Source: JAPLHP01 sp963720375 (GTDB lineage: Bacteria > Chloroflexota > Dehalococcoidia > UBA2247 > RBG-13-53-26). From it: a DNA stretch of 64,000 nucleotides. A program made the position numbers and the translations under genes. Positions within the stretch are counted from its first letter, which is position 1, and each line of letters begins with the position of its first letter. Location of the stretch: assembly GCA_963720375.1 (NCBI GenBank), contig CAVRFM010000011.1:21376-85375 (forward strand), in the 5' to 3' direction. The notes below the pieces were generated by a model. It was given only the letters and a program-made list of their open reading frames with translations. It searched no databases and was not told where the DNA came from. Below are positions 18,582-26,166 of the stretch, one piece after another.

Positions 18582-18888
18582 TGAGGATCATTTGCGGGCC
18601 GAAGGACTTGTATTTGAGGTACCATTCAGTATGCGGGACTATCCCTATTTGGCCTTTCTCCAGGTACTGGCCAAAATCGGGTACCGCCTCTCTCAGAACC
18701 TGGAGAGCTTCTTGTTCATCGAGTATATCTGAAGTGACCCATAGGCAGAATTCATTATTCTCTAACCCGGTTTTGAAATAGGGGATCAGAATATCGGTCA
18801 AGTCCTCTTTGGTCTGATAGAACTGACACAGATGGATGCCCCAGGGGACATCACCTATAATGTCAATGCCGGTTTTTCTGAGACTCAT
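18472..18888 (-). CDS. MEDS-domain N-terminus of the seven-PAS HD-GYP sensor (frameshifted)
   Basis: Residues 1-100 match the MEDS (DcmR-like) sensory domain: WGIHLCQFYQTKEDLTDILI, then NEFCLWVTSD and YLKYKSFGPQMIL. From about 18583 on, this frame gives arginine- and proline-rich residues that do not fit, while the next frame continues the domain (GLKEIDQVLASGYDGIRVAG). The true protein therefore runs from 18888 to 14916 if one base near 18580 is removed. MEDS domains occur at the N-terminus of one-component and two-component regulators of C1 or halocarbon metabolism. The ribosome-binding site is weak. Confidence 0.75.
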   Translation of the reverse strand: MSLRKTGIDIIGDVPWGIHLCQFYQTKEDLTDILIPYFKTGLENNEFCLWVTSDILDEQEALQVLREAVPDFGQYLEKGQIGIVPHTEWYLKYKSFGPQMILNGGPQRNRSSPGQRLRRHQGCRQCSMAREEGLQESE

Positions 18889-18999
18889 CTCTATTAAGCG
18901 TTGTCTCCAATTTCTGAGATAAACATGCGTCTGCAGGCCATTATTACAGTCGGTTGGCGCTGCTGACCCGTCATATTCTTACACTGTGTTATGGCTTCC

Positions 19000-19077
19000 A
19001 CAAGATACAGAAGGCTAAATCTGGTGAGCCAAAAGGGTCATAGTATGGTTCGGAGCATCTTTTGCGAAAGGGGTGCA
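19000..19077. promoter_or_regulatory. Conserved upstream block, copy 2, with palindromic operator-like site
   Basis: The gene-free stretch 18889-19327 contains this second copy of the block at 8351-8424: ACAAGATACA at 19000-19009, the inverted repeat TGAGCCAAAAGGGTCA at 19025-19040 followed by TAGT, and GGGGTGC at 19071-19077. It lies upstream of the MEDS-PAS-HD-GYP gene in the same relative orientation as copy 1, which supports a shared regulator for the two sensors, unless the block was simply carried along in a duplication. Confidence 0.55.
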
Positions 19078-19264
19078 GGTTCTGAAATGAGAGAGTAGTG
19101 TCTCAGAATATGGCCCCGGAATTGCGGACTTTATTCCAGGAGCCGGCGTGGATCCAAAGGTCAGATTGAAAATACGAACTATTAACGACAGTCAATTACG
19201 CAAGACTCTGGGATGTGAACTCAGGGTATTTTAATCTTCAGGGATATTCAGTCAGACTTTTTAC

Positions 19265-19273
19265 TGCTATAAT
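19265..19273 (+). promoter_or_regulatory. Extended -10 promoter of the LiaF-like gene
   Basis: TGCTATAAT is a perfect extended -10 element (TGn plus TATAAT at 19268-19273). The -35 region is poor (TATTCA at 19245-19250). The start would be about 19280, giving a leader of about 48 nt before the ATG at 19328. Confidence 0.6.
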
Positions 19274-19327
19274 AGCCCCAAGGTTATCTAAGGCTGACTG
19301 GAGCGATTCGAAGAGGGAGGAGAAGTA

Positions 19328-19669
19328 ATGAGGAACATAGCTATCTTCGGCGGCTCATCGTTTGGTCAGGGACCATGGCGTCCGGGAAAGAAGGTCTGGT
19401 CGATTGTCCTTGCTGGTGCTTCGGATATCGATTTCCGCCAGGCCCAATTGGACGAGGGTACTACCGTTGTCATGGTGCTGGCAATATTTGGGTCAAGCAA
19501 GATTATTGTCCCGCAGGAAATGCCAGTGACACTCACCGGCCTCTCAATACTTGGCACCAGGGGTATGAAGCGTTCCCAGCCGAAGGATATACCTCCGGTC
19601 TCCGCTAAAGCGTTGCGTGTACGTGCCCTGAGTTTCATCGGCTGCATGAGGATAACAGACAAGCCCTGA
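19328..19669 (+). CDS. LiaF-like C-terminal domain protein
   Basis: This 113-residue protein resembles the C-terminal domain of LiaF-type cell-envelope-stress proteins. It starts with a FGGSS turn, has an alternating beta pattern (ASDIDFRQAQLDEGTTVVMV), then AIFGSSKIIVPQEMPV and LTGLSILGTRGMK, the repeated IFGG/VP pattern of that family. In LiaF the domain inhibits the LiaS kinase; here no membrane part and no two-component partner are present, so the role is unknown. GGGAGGAG precedes the ATG, and an extended -10 promoter lies upstream. Confidence 0.7.
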   Translation: MRNIAIFGGSSFGQGPWRPGKKVWSIVLAGASDIDFRQAQLDEGTTVVMVLAIFGSSKIIVPQEMPVTLTGLSILGTRGMKRSQPKDIPPVSAKALRVRALSFIGCMRITDKP

Positions 19670-19797
19670 CGGTTCCCGGCGCCTCCAGTGGGAATGGCGT
19701 GTCGCAGCCATTGGCTGTTTTAGTCGGTGCGAAGCAGGGAATATCAGGCTTTTGAGGGAGGAGCTTCCTTCGTGGTGTCTTTGTTGGTTGTCTCATG

Positions 19798-19825
19798 TCC
19801 TGCCATGTCCCGGGACATGGCAGGA
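19798..19825. terminator. 28-bp perfect palindrome between convergent genes
   Basis: The two 14-nt halves (TCCTGCCATGTCCC and its reverse complement) meet at a SmaI-like CCCGGG. It lies between the LiaF-like gene (+) and the second acyl-CoA synthetase (-), where a two-way terminator is expected. No T-tract follows on either strand, so it may act differently. Confidence 0.4.
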
Positions 19826-19841
19826 GTCATGATGGACAGGA

Positions 19842-21368
19842 TCACCGGTCCGGCTCTTGCAGCCGGGCAAGCTTCTCCGGATAGGCCTTATTGAATTCTA
19901 TCAGCTTCCGGATAGCTTGAGCCGCTCCCCTTAGTGTGAGAAAAAAGGGGATTTTTTCTTTCAGACATACTTCCTGTACCTTCCATGACACCTGCAATGA
20001 AGCCTTGGTAGCCATGGAGTGGAAAACCACGGCCATAGGTAGTTTGCATCCCCTGACAGCAGCTAATGTTGGCTCCATAGTAACCGCAACCCAATCACCG
20101 GCGGGGATGGGCGGTGTGTCAAAGGCAAAGTGAAATATCACCAGATCCAATCCCGGCCAGTCCTCGATGGCCTTCAGAAAATCACCCCATCCTCTATCTC
20201 CCGGCGCCGCCGCAACGGGGGATTCTTCCCCGGCAGGTGCGGGTTGTTCAACAACAGAACGGGTCAGCAGTATTCCAACAAGGGGGAAAGCATCGATGGG
20301 GTTACGGAGCATACCGCCGGCCAGCGGGATGAGCTCTTTCATGCTGTTTTCTGTCTCTGCCGGGATAGAGGGCAGTTTCAATCCAACCCGCTCCAGCTCA
20401 TCTGTGGCGAGAACGCTGGCGCCGCCGCCGATACCCACGGCACACGCATTCAATCCCTGGGGCGGTTTCATACGCATCAGTGCCACCAGTACATCTGTCA
20501 TTTCCTCCACGCTGTAGACTCTGATGGCCCCGGTTTGTTTTAGAAGACCTTCCCAGACACTGTCGGTCCCGGCGAGGGATCCGGTGTGGGAGGCAGTAGC
20601 CCTGACCCCGCCCTCGGTATAACCGCCTTTGAATACTACAACAGGCTTTCTCGAAGCTGCCGTGGTGAGCGTTCTGACCAGGCGCCGACCGTCAGAGGTG
20701 CCTTCAATGTATGCGGCGATAACCCTGGTATCCGGGTCATCGGCCAGATATTCCAGGAGGTCACACTCGTTGATATCGCAGGCATTGCCATAGCTGATGG
20801 CTTTGCTGAAACGGAGTCCCCGCACAGCAGCGCTGCGGATGATGTATGCGGTATTGCCGCCACTCTGGCAGAGAAGCCCGAGAGGGCCGCTCTCTCCGGG
20901 GAAATCCATGGAGAAGTTTATCCCTGACTCGGGGCAATAGATTCCCATGCAATTGGGCCCGATGATGCGTATGCCGCTGCTGCGGGCGATCTCCAGCAAC
21001 CTCTTCTGCAGATCAATACCCTCCGGCTCTCCCGTCTCGGCAAAGCCGGCAGTATAGAGTTGCATCACCTTGACACCGGCGTCGCGGCAGTCCTCCATCA
21101 ACTTTGGGGTGTGCCGGGCAGGAATGCAGGAGATGACGTAATCCACAGGGCCGGGGACGTCTTTCAAACTGGCGTACACGGGAAGCCTTCCGATGTGTCC
21201 ACCTTTGGGGTTTATGGGGTAGATTGGCCCCTTGAATCCCATCTTCAGAGGCGAATCGAGGTAGACCTGATTGAGCCATGTCCCATATGGGTCCGGGGAA
21301 AGACCGGCCACTGCTATCGATCGAGGGTGAAAGATGTACTCCAGACCTGGCTGGTTCATCATGATCAT
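19842..21368 (-). CDS. Acyl-CoA synthetase (NDP-forming), alpha-chain type, paralogue 2
   Basis: This 508-residue protein is a paralogue of the protein at 10994-12547. It has the CoA-binding Rossmann domain (HPRSIAVAGLS from residue 14), the ligase domains with the phospho-histidine motif TASHTGSLAG, and the same third domain. The ATP-grasp partner is again missing. A proline/alanine-rich insertion around residues 370-385 (VEQPAPAGEESPVAAAPGD) distinguishes it. The ATG at 21368 lies 16 nt after the PHP gene stop, so the two form an operon. Two of three nearby ATG codons (21368, 21362, 21359) could start it. Confidence 0.84.
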   Translation of the reverse strand: MIMMNQPGLEYIFHPRSIAVAGLSPDPYGTWLNQVYLDSPLKMGFKGPIYPINPKGGHIGRLPVYASLKDVPGPVDYVISCIPARHTPKLMEDCRDAGVKVMQLYTAGFAETGEPEGIDLQKRLLEIARSSGIRIIGPNCMGIYCPESGINFSMDFPGESGPLGLLCQSGGNTAYIIRSAAVRGLRFSKAISYGNACDINECDLLEYLADDPDTRVIAAYIEGTSDGRRLVRTLTTAASRKPVVVFKGGYTEGGVRATASHTGSLAGTDSVWEGLLKQTGAIRVYSVEEMTDVLVALMRMKPPQGLNACAVGIGGGASVLATDELERVGLKLPSIPAETENSMKELIPLAGGMLRNPIDAFPLVGILLTRSVVEQPAPAGEESPVAAAPGDRGWGDFLKAIEDWPGLDLVIFHFAFDTPPIPAGDWVAVTMEPTLAAVRGCKLPMAVVFHSMATKASLQVSWKVQEVCLKEKIPFFLTLRGAAQAIRKLIEFNKAYPEKLARLQEPDR

Positions 21369-21384
21369 TTCAGAACTCTATAGA

Positions 21385-21933
21385 CTATGTTTGATTTGCC
21401 CTGGCCCGGGCACAGAGCAAATCAAGGTCGATCTCATTATAATATGTGCCGATATCTGCCAGTGAATGAGCATCGCTGTTGGTCAGCAGTACAAGGTCGT
21501 GCTTCCTGGCCAACTCCATTATCATTATGTCATCCATCTCGTGATCGTGTGAAGGGTTTCTGAATTCGATACCGTGAATAGTGCCATCTATATAGGAACC
21601 AAGGTTTCTGATACACGGGTGGCCGGGGTGAGCGATGAACCTGAAGGTGACATCGCCGGGAAGGTACAACTCCACCAGGTGAAACAGCGCCTTATCGATC
21701 TTCAGGAATACCTTATCGATCTCCTTGCCGGGGATGATCAGGATCTCATCGTTGAAATAGCGATGGACTATCTCCTTCACTTCATAACCGTAGGTATGGG
21801 TGTAGTGCTCTGTGATGGCGATGCCGTCCAATCCCTGAGCTTTGACTGCGGAGATGATCTGCTTCACGATGTCCGGGGTCGGATGCGCACAGGCTGTTGC
21901 CTCGCGACAATGGGTATGCAGGTCCAGCTTCAA
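21385..21933 (-). CDS. PHP-domain metal-dependent phosphoesterase
   Basis: This 182-residue protein has the PHP fold. Metal ligands are visible as LDLHTH (residues 3-8), AITEHYT, the glutamate of PGKEID, the histidines of AHPGHP and the final SDAHS. PHP proteins are phosphoesterases or polymerase-linked nucleases; this small stand-alone form is a predicted phosphoesterase. It starts with TTG at 21931-21933, immediately before the conserved KLDLHTH. It is the first gene of a two-gene unit with the second acyl-CoA synthetase, which hints at a phosphorylated or nucleotide-linked substrate, but this is inference. Confidence 0.82.
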   Translation of the reverse strand: MKLDLHTHCREATACAHPTPDIVKQIISAVKAQGLDGIAITEHYTHTYGYEVKEIVHRYFNDEILIIPGKEIDKVFLKIDKALFHLVELYLPGDVTFRFIAHPGHPCIRNLGSYIDGTIHGIEFRNPSHDHEMDDIMIMELARKHDLVLLTNSDAHSLADIGTYYNEIDLDLLCARARANQT

Positions 21934-22075
21934 ACTGCTATACCTTACTTACTCTAACATTGACCAAACAGATCACCTATCTTGCTCATGGCGCTATGTA
22001 ATCGGGAGAGCTGTTATTGGCCAGAGCGTCCATACAGGAAAGCCTTGCTCCGGGGATTGTGTTGGATGTGCCGAC

Positions 22076-22406
22076 CTACCAGATCTCTACCCGAGCGCCT
22101 GGGTATTTCTTCAGTAAAGACTGTGTCAGACTATTGCGGATCTCCTTGTCCTGGATGGTTTCTATTTCTGAAATGATCGGGGCGGTTCCCCCACCGCGCA
22201 ATTGCCGTTTTCACCAGAAATCCGGGGACCTGAATATAGCTCCAACTGGCTACGCCGCAGCAGGAGGCCTCAATGCAGGCATCTCCTACAATGTAGAGGA
22301 CCTCCCGGCTGTCATATGGTAAAGTATGTTCCTCACGCGGTATGTAATAGCCGGCTATTGAATGCACTTCCTGGTCCAATTCGGGATGAGTGAATTCTGT
22401 TGTCAT
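22076..22406 (-). pseudogene. Small conserved hypothetical protein, frameshifted
   Basis: From the ATG at 22406 (GGAGGAAGAG just upstream) the frame encodes MTTEFTHPELDQEVHSIAG and then YIVGDACIEASCCGVASWSY and IQVPGFLVKTAIARW. It then runs into unlikely residues and ends at 22131. Shifting frame at the five-C run 22188-22192 (plus strand) restores a normal ending (PIISEIETIQDKEIRNSL, then KKYPGARVEIW) with a stop at 22076-22078. The reassembled protein has about 109 residues with several cysteines. The break could be a homopolymer error. I do not know its function. It is upstream of nothing on its own strand within 140 nt. Confidence 0.65.
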
Positions 22407-22632
22407 CTCTCTTCCTCCGGATACCAGCCGTGAGATTATTATAACATACCCTATAGGCTATAGCGGCTTTCTTCCCCGTTGGTTAGACGTATCCGACTAT
22501 GGACGCTGTGAACTGTGGCAAACCGGATAATGCCAGCGGGTGACAGAATTCTAGAGATGCTATAGAATAGATTGGCTACCGGAACCCCATAGTTGCTATG
22601 TGCTCATAATGAAAATGAAAGGAGGTGTTGCT

Positions 22633-23850
22633 ATGGCAGAGCAACAGGAAGGGGCATTGACTGGGTATCGTGTACTTGATCTGGCTGACAAGAAGGGTGC
22701 GTATTGTACCAAGCTGCTGGCAGATCTTGGAGCCGATGTGATCAAGGTCGAGAGCCCGGAAGGTGACCCCAGCCGGAGGATACCACCTTTTGCAGGTGAT
22801 GTCCCCCATATGGAGAAAAGCCTGCATTTTCTCTATCGGCATGCCAACAAGCGGGGGATAACTTTGAATCTGAAGGACCCCGCCGGCGAGACGATTTTCA
22901 AAAAAATGGTTAAGAAAGCAGATGTACTGGTGGAGACCTATTCACCGGGATACATGGCAAGCCTGGGACTGGACTATGAGGCACTGAAGAAGATAAACCC
23001 GAAACTCATAATGGCAAGCATTACCGAGTTCGGTCAGACCGGCCCGTATAAGGACTGGAAGGGTTCTTCAATAGTTGACTACGCTATGAGCAATACGATG
23101 ATCACCAGCGGCTTCCAGGATGGGGCACCGGTCAACCTGCCCGGCCTGGCATCGTATGATGCTGCTTCTCTGATAGCCGCCATACAAGCGGTTTTAGCAC
23201 TCTATCTTCGCGGAAGCAAAGGACATGGTCAATACATTGATGTCTCTGTGCATGAATGCTCACGTCTTGGCCTCTATCCCTGGATGCTCCCTATGTACTC
23301 GTATAACATCAACCCCGGCAGCCCGCCGCCGCCCCCCGATGGGCGCCTCGGCGCTGCAATATACCCCGTCTACCCCTGCAAAGACGGATTTATCCGGATT
23401 GTTGCCCTTACGCCGAGGCAGTGGGATGCTCTGGTTAAAGTGCTTGATGAGCCTGAGGTATTAAAACTGCCTCAGTGGCGGGAGTTTTACTATCGCATCG
23501 GAAATGCTGCCGATCTCTATGCCCTCATGATAGAGTTCACCATGAAATATACCATGATTGAGCTGTTTGAGAGGGGGCATAAGGAGGGTGTTCCTGTTGT
23601 GCCGATCTATGATGTAGCCGGGTTTGTCAACAGCCCTCAGACAAAGGCGAGGAAGTTCTTTGTTGACATGGACCATCCTGTGGTGGGCAAGTTCAAGTAC
23701 CCTGCCCCCCCCTATAAATGGACCGGTACATTCTGCGGCATGCGGCGCCCGGCCCCGTGTCTGGGCCAGCATAACGAGGAAATCTATTGCGGTGAGCTGG
23801 GTTTTTCCAAATATGATCTGGTCGCCCTCAGGCGTGCCGGGGTCGTGTAG
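22633..23850 (+). CDS. Class III CoA-transferase (CaiB/BaiF family), first of a pair
   Basis: This 405-residue protein belongs to the family III CoA-transferases, which move CoA from an acyl-CoA to an acid through aspartyl-CoA anhydride intermediates. Signatures include LADLGADVIKVESPEGD near the N-terminus, LKDPAGETIFKKMVKKADV, and GQTGPYKDW...DYAMSN. The ATG at 22633 is chosen because AAAGGAGG lies just before it; an ATG at 22600 lacks one. It is followed after 17 nt by a second member of the family, so they are co-transcribed and could form a heteromer or act in sequence. The substrate cannot be told from sequence. Confidence 0.87.
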   Translation: MAEQQEGALTGYRVLDLADKKGAYCTKLLADLGADVIKVESPEGDPSRRIPPFAGDVPHMEKSLHFLYRHANKRGITLNLKDPAGETIFKKMVKKADVLVETYSPGYMASLGLDYEALKKINPKLIMASITEFGQTGPYKDWKGSSIVDYAMSNTMITSGFQDGAPVNLPGLASYDAASLIAAIQAVLALYLRGSKGHGQYIDVSVHECSRLGLYPWMLPMYSYNINPGSPPPPPDGRLGAAIYPVYPCKDGFIRIVALTPRQWDALVKVLDEPEVLKLPQWREFYYRIGNAADLYALMIEFTMKYTMIELFERGHKEGVPVVPIYDVAGFVNSPQTKARKFFVDMDHPVVGKFKYPAPPYKWTGTFCGMRRPAPCLGQHNEEIYCGELGFSKYDLVALRRAGVV

Positions 23851-23867
23851 GAAGGAGGTCAAGAAAA

Positions 23868-25088
23868 ATGCCAAACACTCCTCTGGAAGGAATACGGGTT
23901 CTGAGTTTCAGCCAGGGTGCTGTAATACCTGATTTCGGCAAGATTCTCGGTGAGTTCGGAGCCGATGTCATCAAGATAGAGTCCAAAGAAGGCATGGATT
24001 TCATGAGGACTATTGGAGGGGATCCGAACAATATTGCCGGTTTCAATGAGTCGAACCGCAGTACGCGGAGTTTTGGGGTAAACCTGAAGAAGGAGGAGGG
24101 GAGGGAGATTGTCAGAAAGCTGATCAAGATGACTGACATCATAGGGGAAAACTTCCGCGGCGATGTTATGACGAGCCATAATCTGGATTACGAGAACGTA
24201 CGCCGGATCAAACCCGATATCATCTATGTTAGCAGTCAGGGTTTCGGCCGTGGCGGACCATATGCCGATTACCAGGCTTATGGGCCTATGCTGGCTGCCG
24301 CGTCCGGTCTGCTGGCGCTCTGGGCTCATCCTACCGACCCCTACCCTGTAGGGGCCAATGTGCCGCTTCCCGACCATATGGCAAGCAAGCAGGCGGTAGT
24401 GGCGGCCCTGGCTGCCCTGGACTACAGACGGCGCACGGGTAAGGGGCAATTCATCGATATGTCTCAGGTGGAGATGGCAGCCGGCATGATTGGGGAAGCT
24501 TGCCTGGACTATACCATAAACGGACGGATTCAGAAGCCGGTAGGGAACCGCAGTCCTTATGCTGCGCCCTACGGCTGCTATCGCTGCAAGGGCAACGATG
24601 AGTGGTGTACCATCAGTGTGTTTACCAGCGATGAATGGGAGAGATTCTGTAAGGCGATCGGCAACCCGCCCTGGACGAAGGACCCCAAGTTCGCTGACGT
24701 TGTCAGTCGATTGAGGAACGTTGATGAGCTGGATAAGCTGATTGGAGAATGGACTGCTCAACATGGCCCTCATGAAGTGATGAATGTCCTGCAGTCTGCA
24801 GGAGTAGCAGCCGGTATGTGCCAGCGGCCTGCCGACATTCTGAGTGATCTGCAGCTTAAATGGCTGAATGCCATCGTAGAGGTTGATCATCCCGTGTCAG
24901 GCAAGAGATTATATCCGGGCATACCCTTCAGGATGTCAGAGGTGAAGCTGCCTCCGAGCAGGCCGGCACCGCTTCTTGGCCAGCATACTGCGGAGATTTG
25001 CCGTGAGCTGCTGAAAATGTCAGACGGCGAGATAGAGCAGCTAAAAGGGCAGGGCGCACTGGAGATTGCGGCCGCCAAAGCCAAGTGA
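23868..25088 (+). CDS. Class III CoA-transferase (CaiB/BaiF family), second of a pair
   Basis: This 406-residue protein shows the same family marks: EFGADVIKIESKEG, VNLKKEEGREIVRKLIKMTD, a YVSSQGFGRGGPYADY loop and GQFIDMSQVEMAAGM. A strong ribosome-binding site (GAAGGAGG) lies in the 17-nt gap after the first transferase. It is only distantly similar to its partner, so this is an old duplication or two enzymes with different acids. It ends at a two-way terminator (25113-25166). Confidence 0.87.
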   Translation: MPNTPLEGIRVLSFSQGAVIPDFGKILGEFGADVIKIESKEGMDFMRTIGGDPNNIAGFNESNRSTRSFGVNLKKEEGREIVRKLIKMTDIIGENFRGDVMTSHNLDYENVRRIKPDIIYVSSQGFGRGGPYADYQAYGPMLAAASGLLALWAHPTDPYPVGANVPLPDHMASKQAVVAALAALDYRRRTGKGQFIDMSQVEMAAGMIGEACLDYTINGRIQKPVGNRSPYAAPYGCYRCKGNDEWCTISVFTSDEWERFCKAIGNPPWTKDPKFADVVSRLRNVDELDKLIGEWTAQHGPHEVMNVLQSAGVAAGMCQRPADILSDLQLKWLNAIVEVDHPVSGKRLYPGIPFRMSEVKLPPSRPAPLLGQHTAEICRELLKMSDGEIEQLKGQGALEIAAAKAK

Positions 25089-25112
25089 AGTAAGGACAAT
25101 CTGTCCTCGGTG

Positions 25113-25166
25113 AAAAAAAGTGCGGTGCCAGCGATAAGGTATGAATCACTGGCACCGCTGCGTTTT
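25113..25166. terminator. Bidirectional intrinsic terminator
   Basis: A perfect 10-bp stem (GCGGTGCCAG at 25122-25131 with CTGGCACCGC at 25149-25158) is flanked by seven A residues on the left, which read as a T-tract on the minus strand, and by TTTT at 25163-25166 on the plus strand. It serves the CoA-transferase pair and the convergent protease gene. The 17-nt loop is long. Confidence 0.75.
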
Positions 25167-25184
25167 ATGTAAGTTATCCGGTGA

Positions 25185-25571
25185 TCAGCCCGTACCCCTT
25201 TTGTTGCCCTTCCTGGCTTCGATCCTGCGCAGTTCATCATCATCGAATCCAAAATGATGGGCTATCTCGTGGCGGACTACTCTTTGTACCTCTTCTGCGA
25301 TCTCCTTACTGGAACGGCATCTGGACTCAATCGGCTTCTGGAAAATGATGATCTTGTCCGGGAGTGCCATGCTGTATGCCCTGGTGCGTTCGGTATGGGG
25401 GATCCCTTGATAGAGACCCAATAGAGTCATGCCGGGTCCCACGTTGGCCAGTTGCCTGCGGGTAGGAACGTCCTGTACTACCACATCGATGTTCTCCAGT
25501 TGACTCAGAAACTCCTCCGGCAGGTCGCCAACCGCCTCAGCTACCAGATCTTCAAACTCTGCTCTTTCCAA
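25185..25571 (-). CDS. Minimal zincin-like metalloprotease (COG3824 type)
   Basis: This 128-residue protein carries HEIAHHFGFDDDEL near its C-terminus, the HExxHxxGxxxxxL zinc-protease signature of small zincin-like proteins. The N-terminal half begins FEDLVAEAVGDLPEEF, also typical of the family, and LLGLYQGIPHTER follows. Such proteins are soluble, and their substrates are unknown. The start is TTG 25569-25571, with GGGGGAG about 9 nt upstream. It is a single gene with its own terminator. Confidence 0.85.
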   Translation of the reverse strand: MERAEFEDLVAEAVGDLPEEFLSQLENIDVVVQDVPTRRQLANVGPGMTLLGLYQGIPHTERTRAYSMALPDKIIIFQKPIESRCRSSKEIAEEVQRVVRHEIAHHFGFDDDELRRIEARKGNKRGTG

Positions 25572-26166
25572 CTAAGTTGTCTCCCCCAGAGCTCAATTGC
25601 TCCGTTGCGGTACTACCAGGCTTGCTTCCTTCATCATGTTCCTTCAGCTTGGTCCAACCGGGCGGGACTCTGATGATATTATAGCATTGGGTGCTTACCT
25701 TGAATGCAGAGTCTGGCCTGCATCATGCAGGCTGATTATTGATCACAAGACAGGGTGTCTCTCACTTGATGATTAGCAGAACAGGCCGGTTGTGTTCAAT
25801 GTCTTATGCCATAGTGCTATACTTATAATTGATCGTAGTCAAACAAGAGTGGCCATCCTGTTTTAGGAAACCCCAGGTCTTGGATTCGAGGTGCCTTGAC
25901 TTGCGGGTTTTCAGGGTTTGTATGGGAGTGAATGAGGCTAAGGTTATGGTTTTAGGAAATCGGCTGCTAAGGGGAAGACGAAGGATGATATTCAGCCTGA
26001 ACTCAAAGGATTCCGGCTGGCATTTCTATCTCTGATTGAGGTCGGGCAACGCAAGGCAACGCGGTGTTTCCACCCCGGAAACAGGGCAAGAGTCCCCATT
26101 CGGTGAGACAATAGTATATATTCGGAGGATGTCGGAAAAAGTAGCACGCCTATCGGGAGGTTTGGG
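25572..26166 (+). promoter_or_regulatory. typA upstream region with extended -10 promoter and long leader
   Basis: This 595-nt gap has no convincing gene. An extended -10 element TGCTATACT lies at 25815-25823 with TTCAAT (25795-25800) 17 nt upstream. If it is used, the leader to the typA start is about 335 nt. Within the leader, AAACCC and GGGTTT segments (25869-25920) could pair. I see no known riboswitch. A second start nearer to typA is also possible. Confidence 0.45.
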
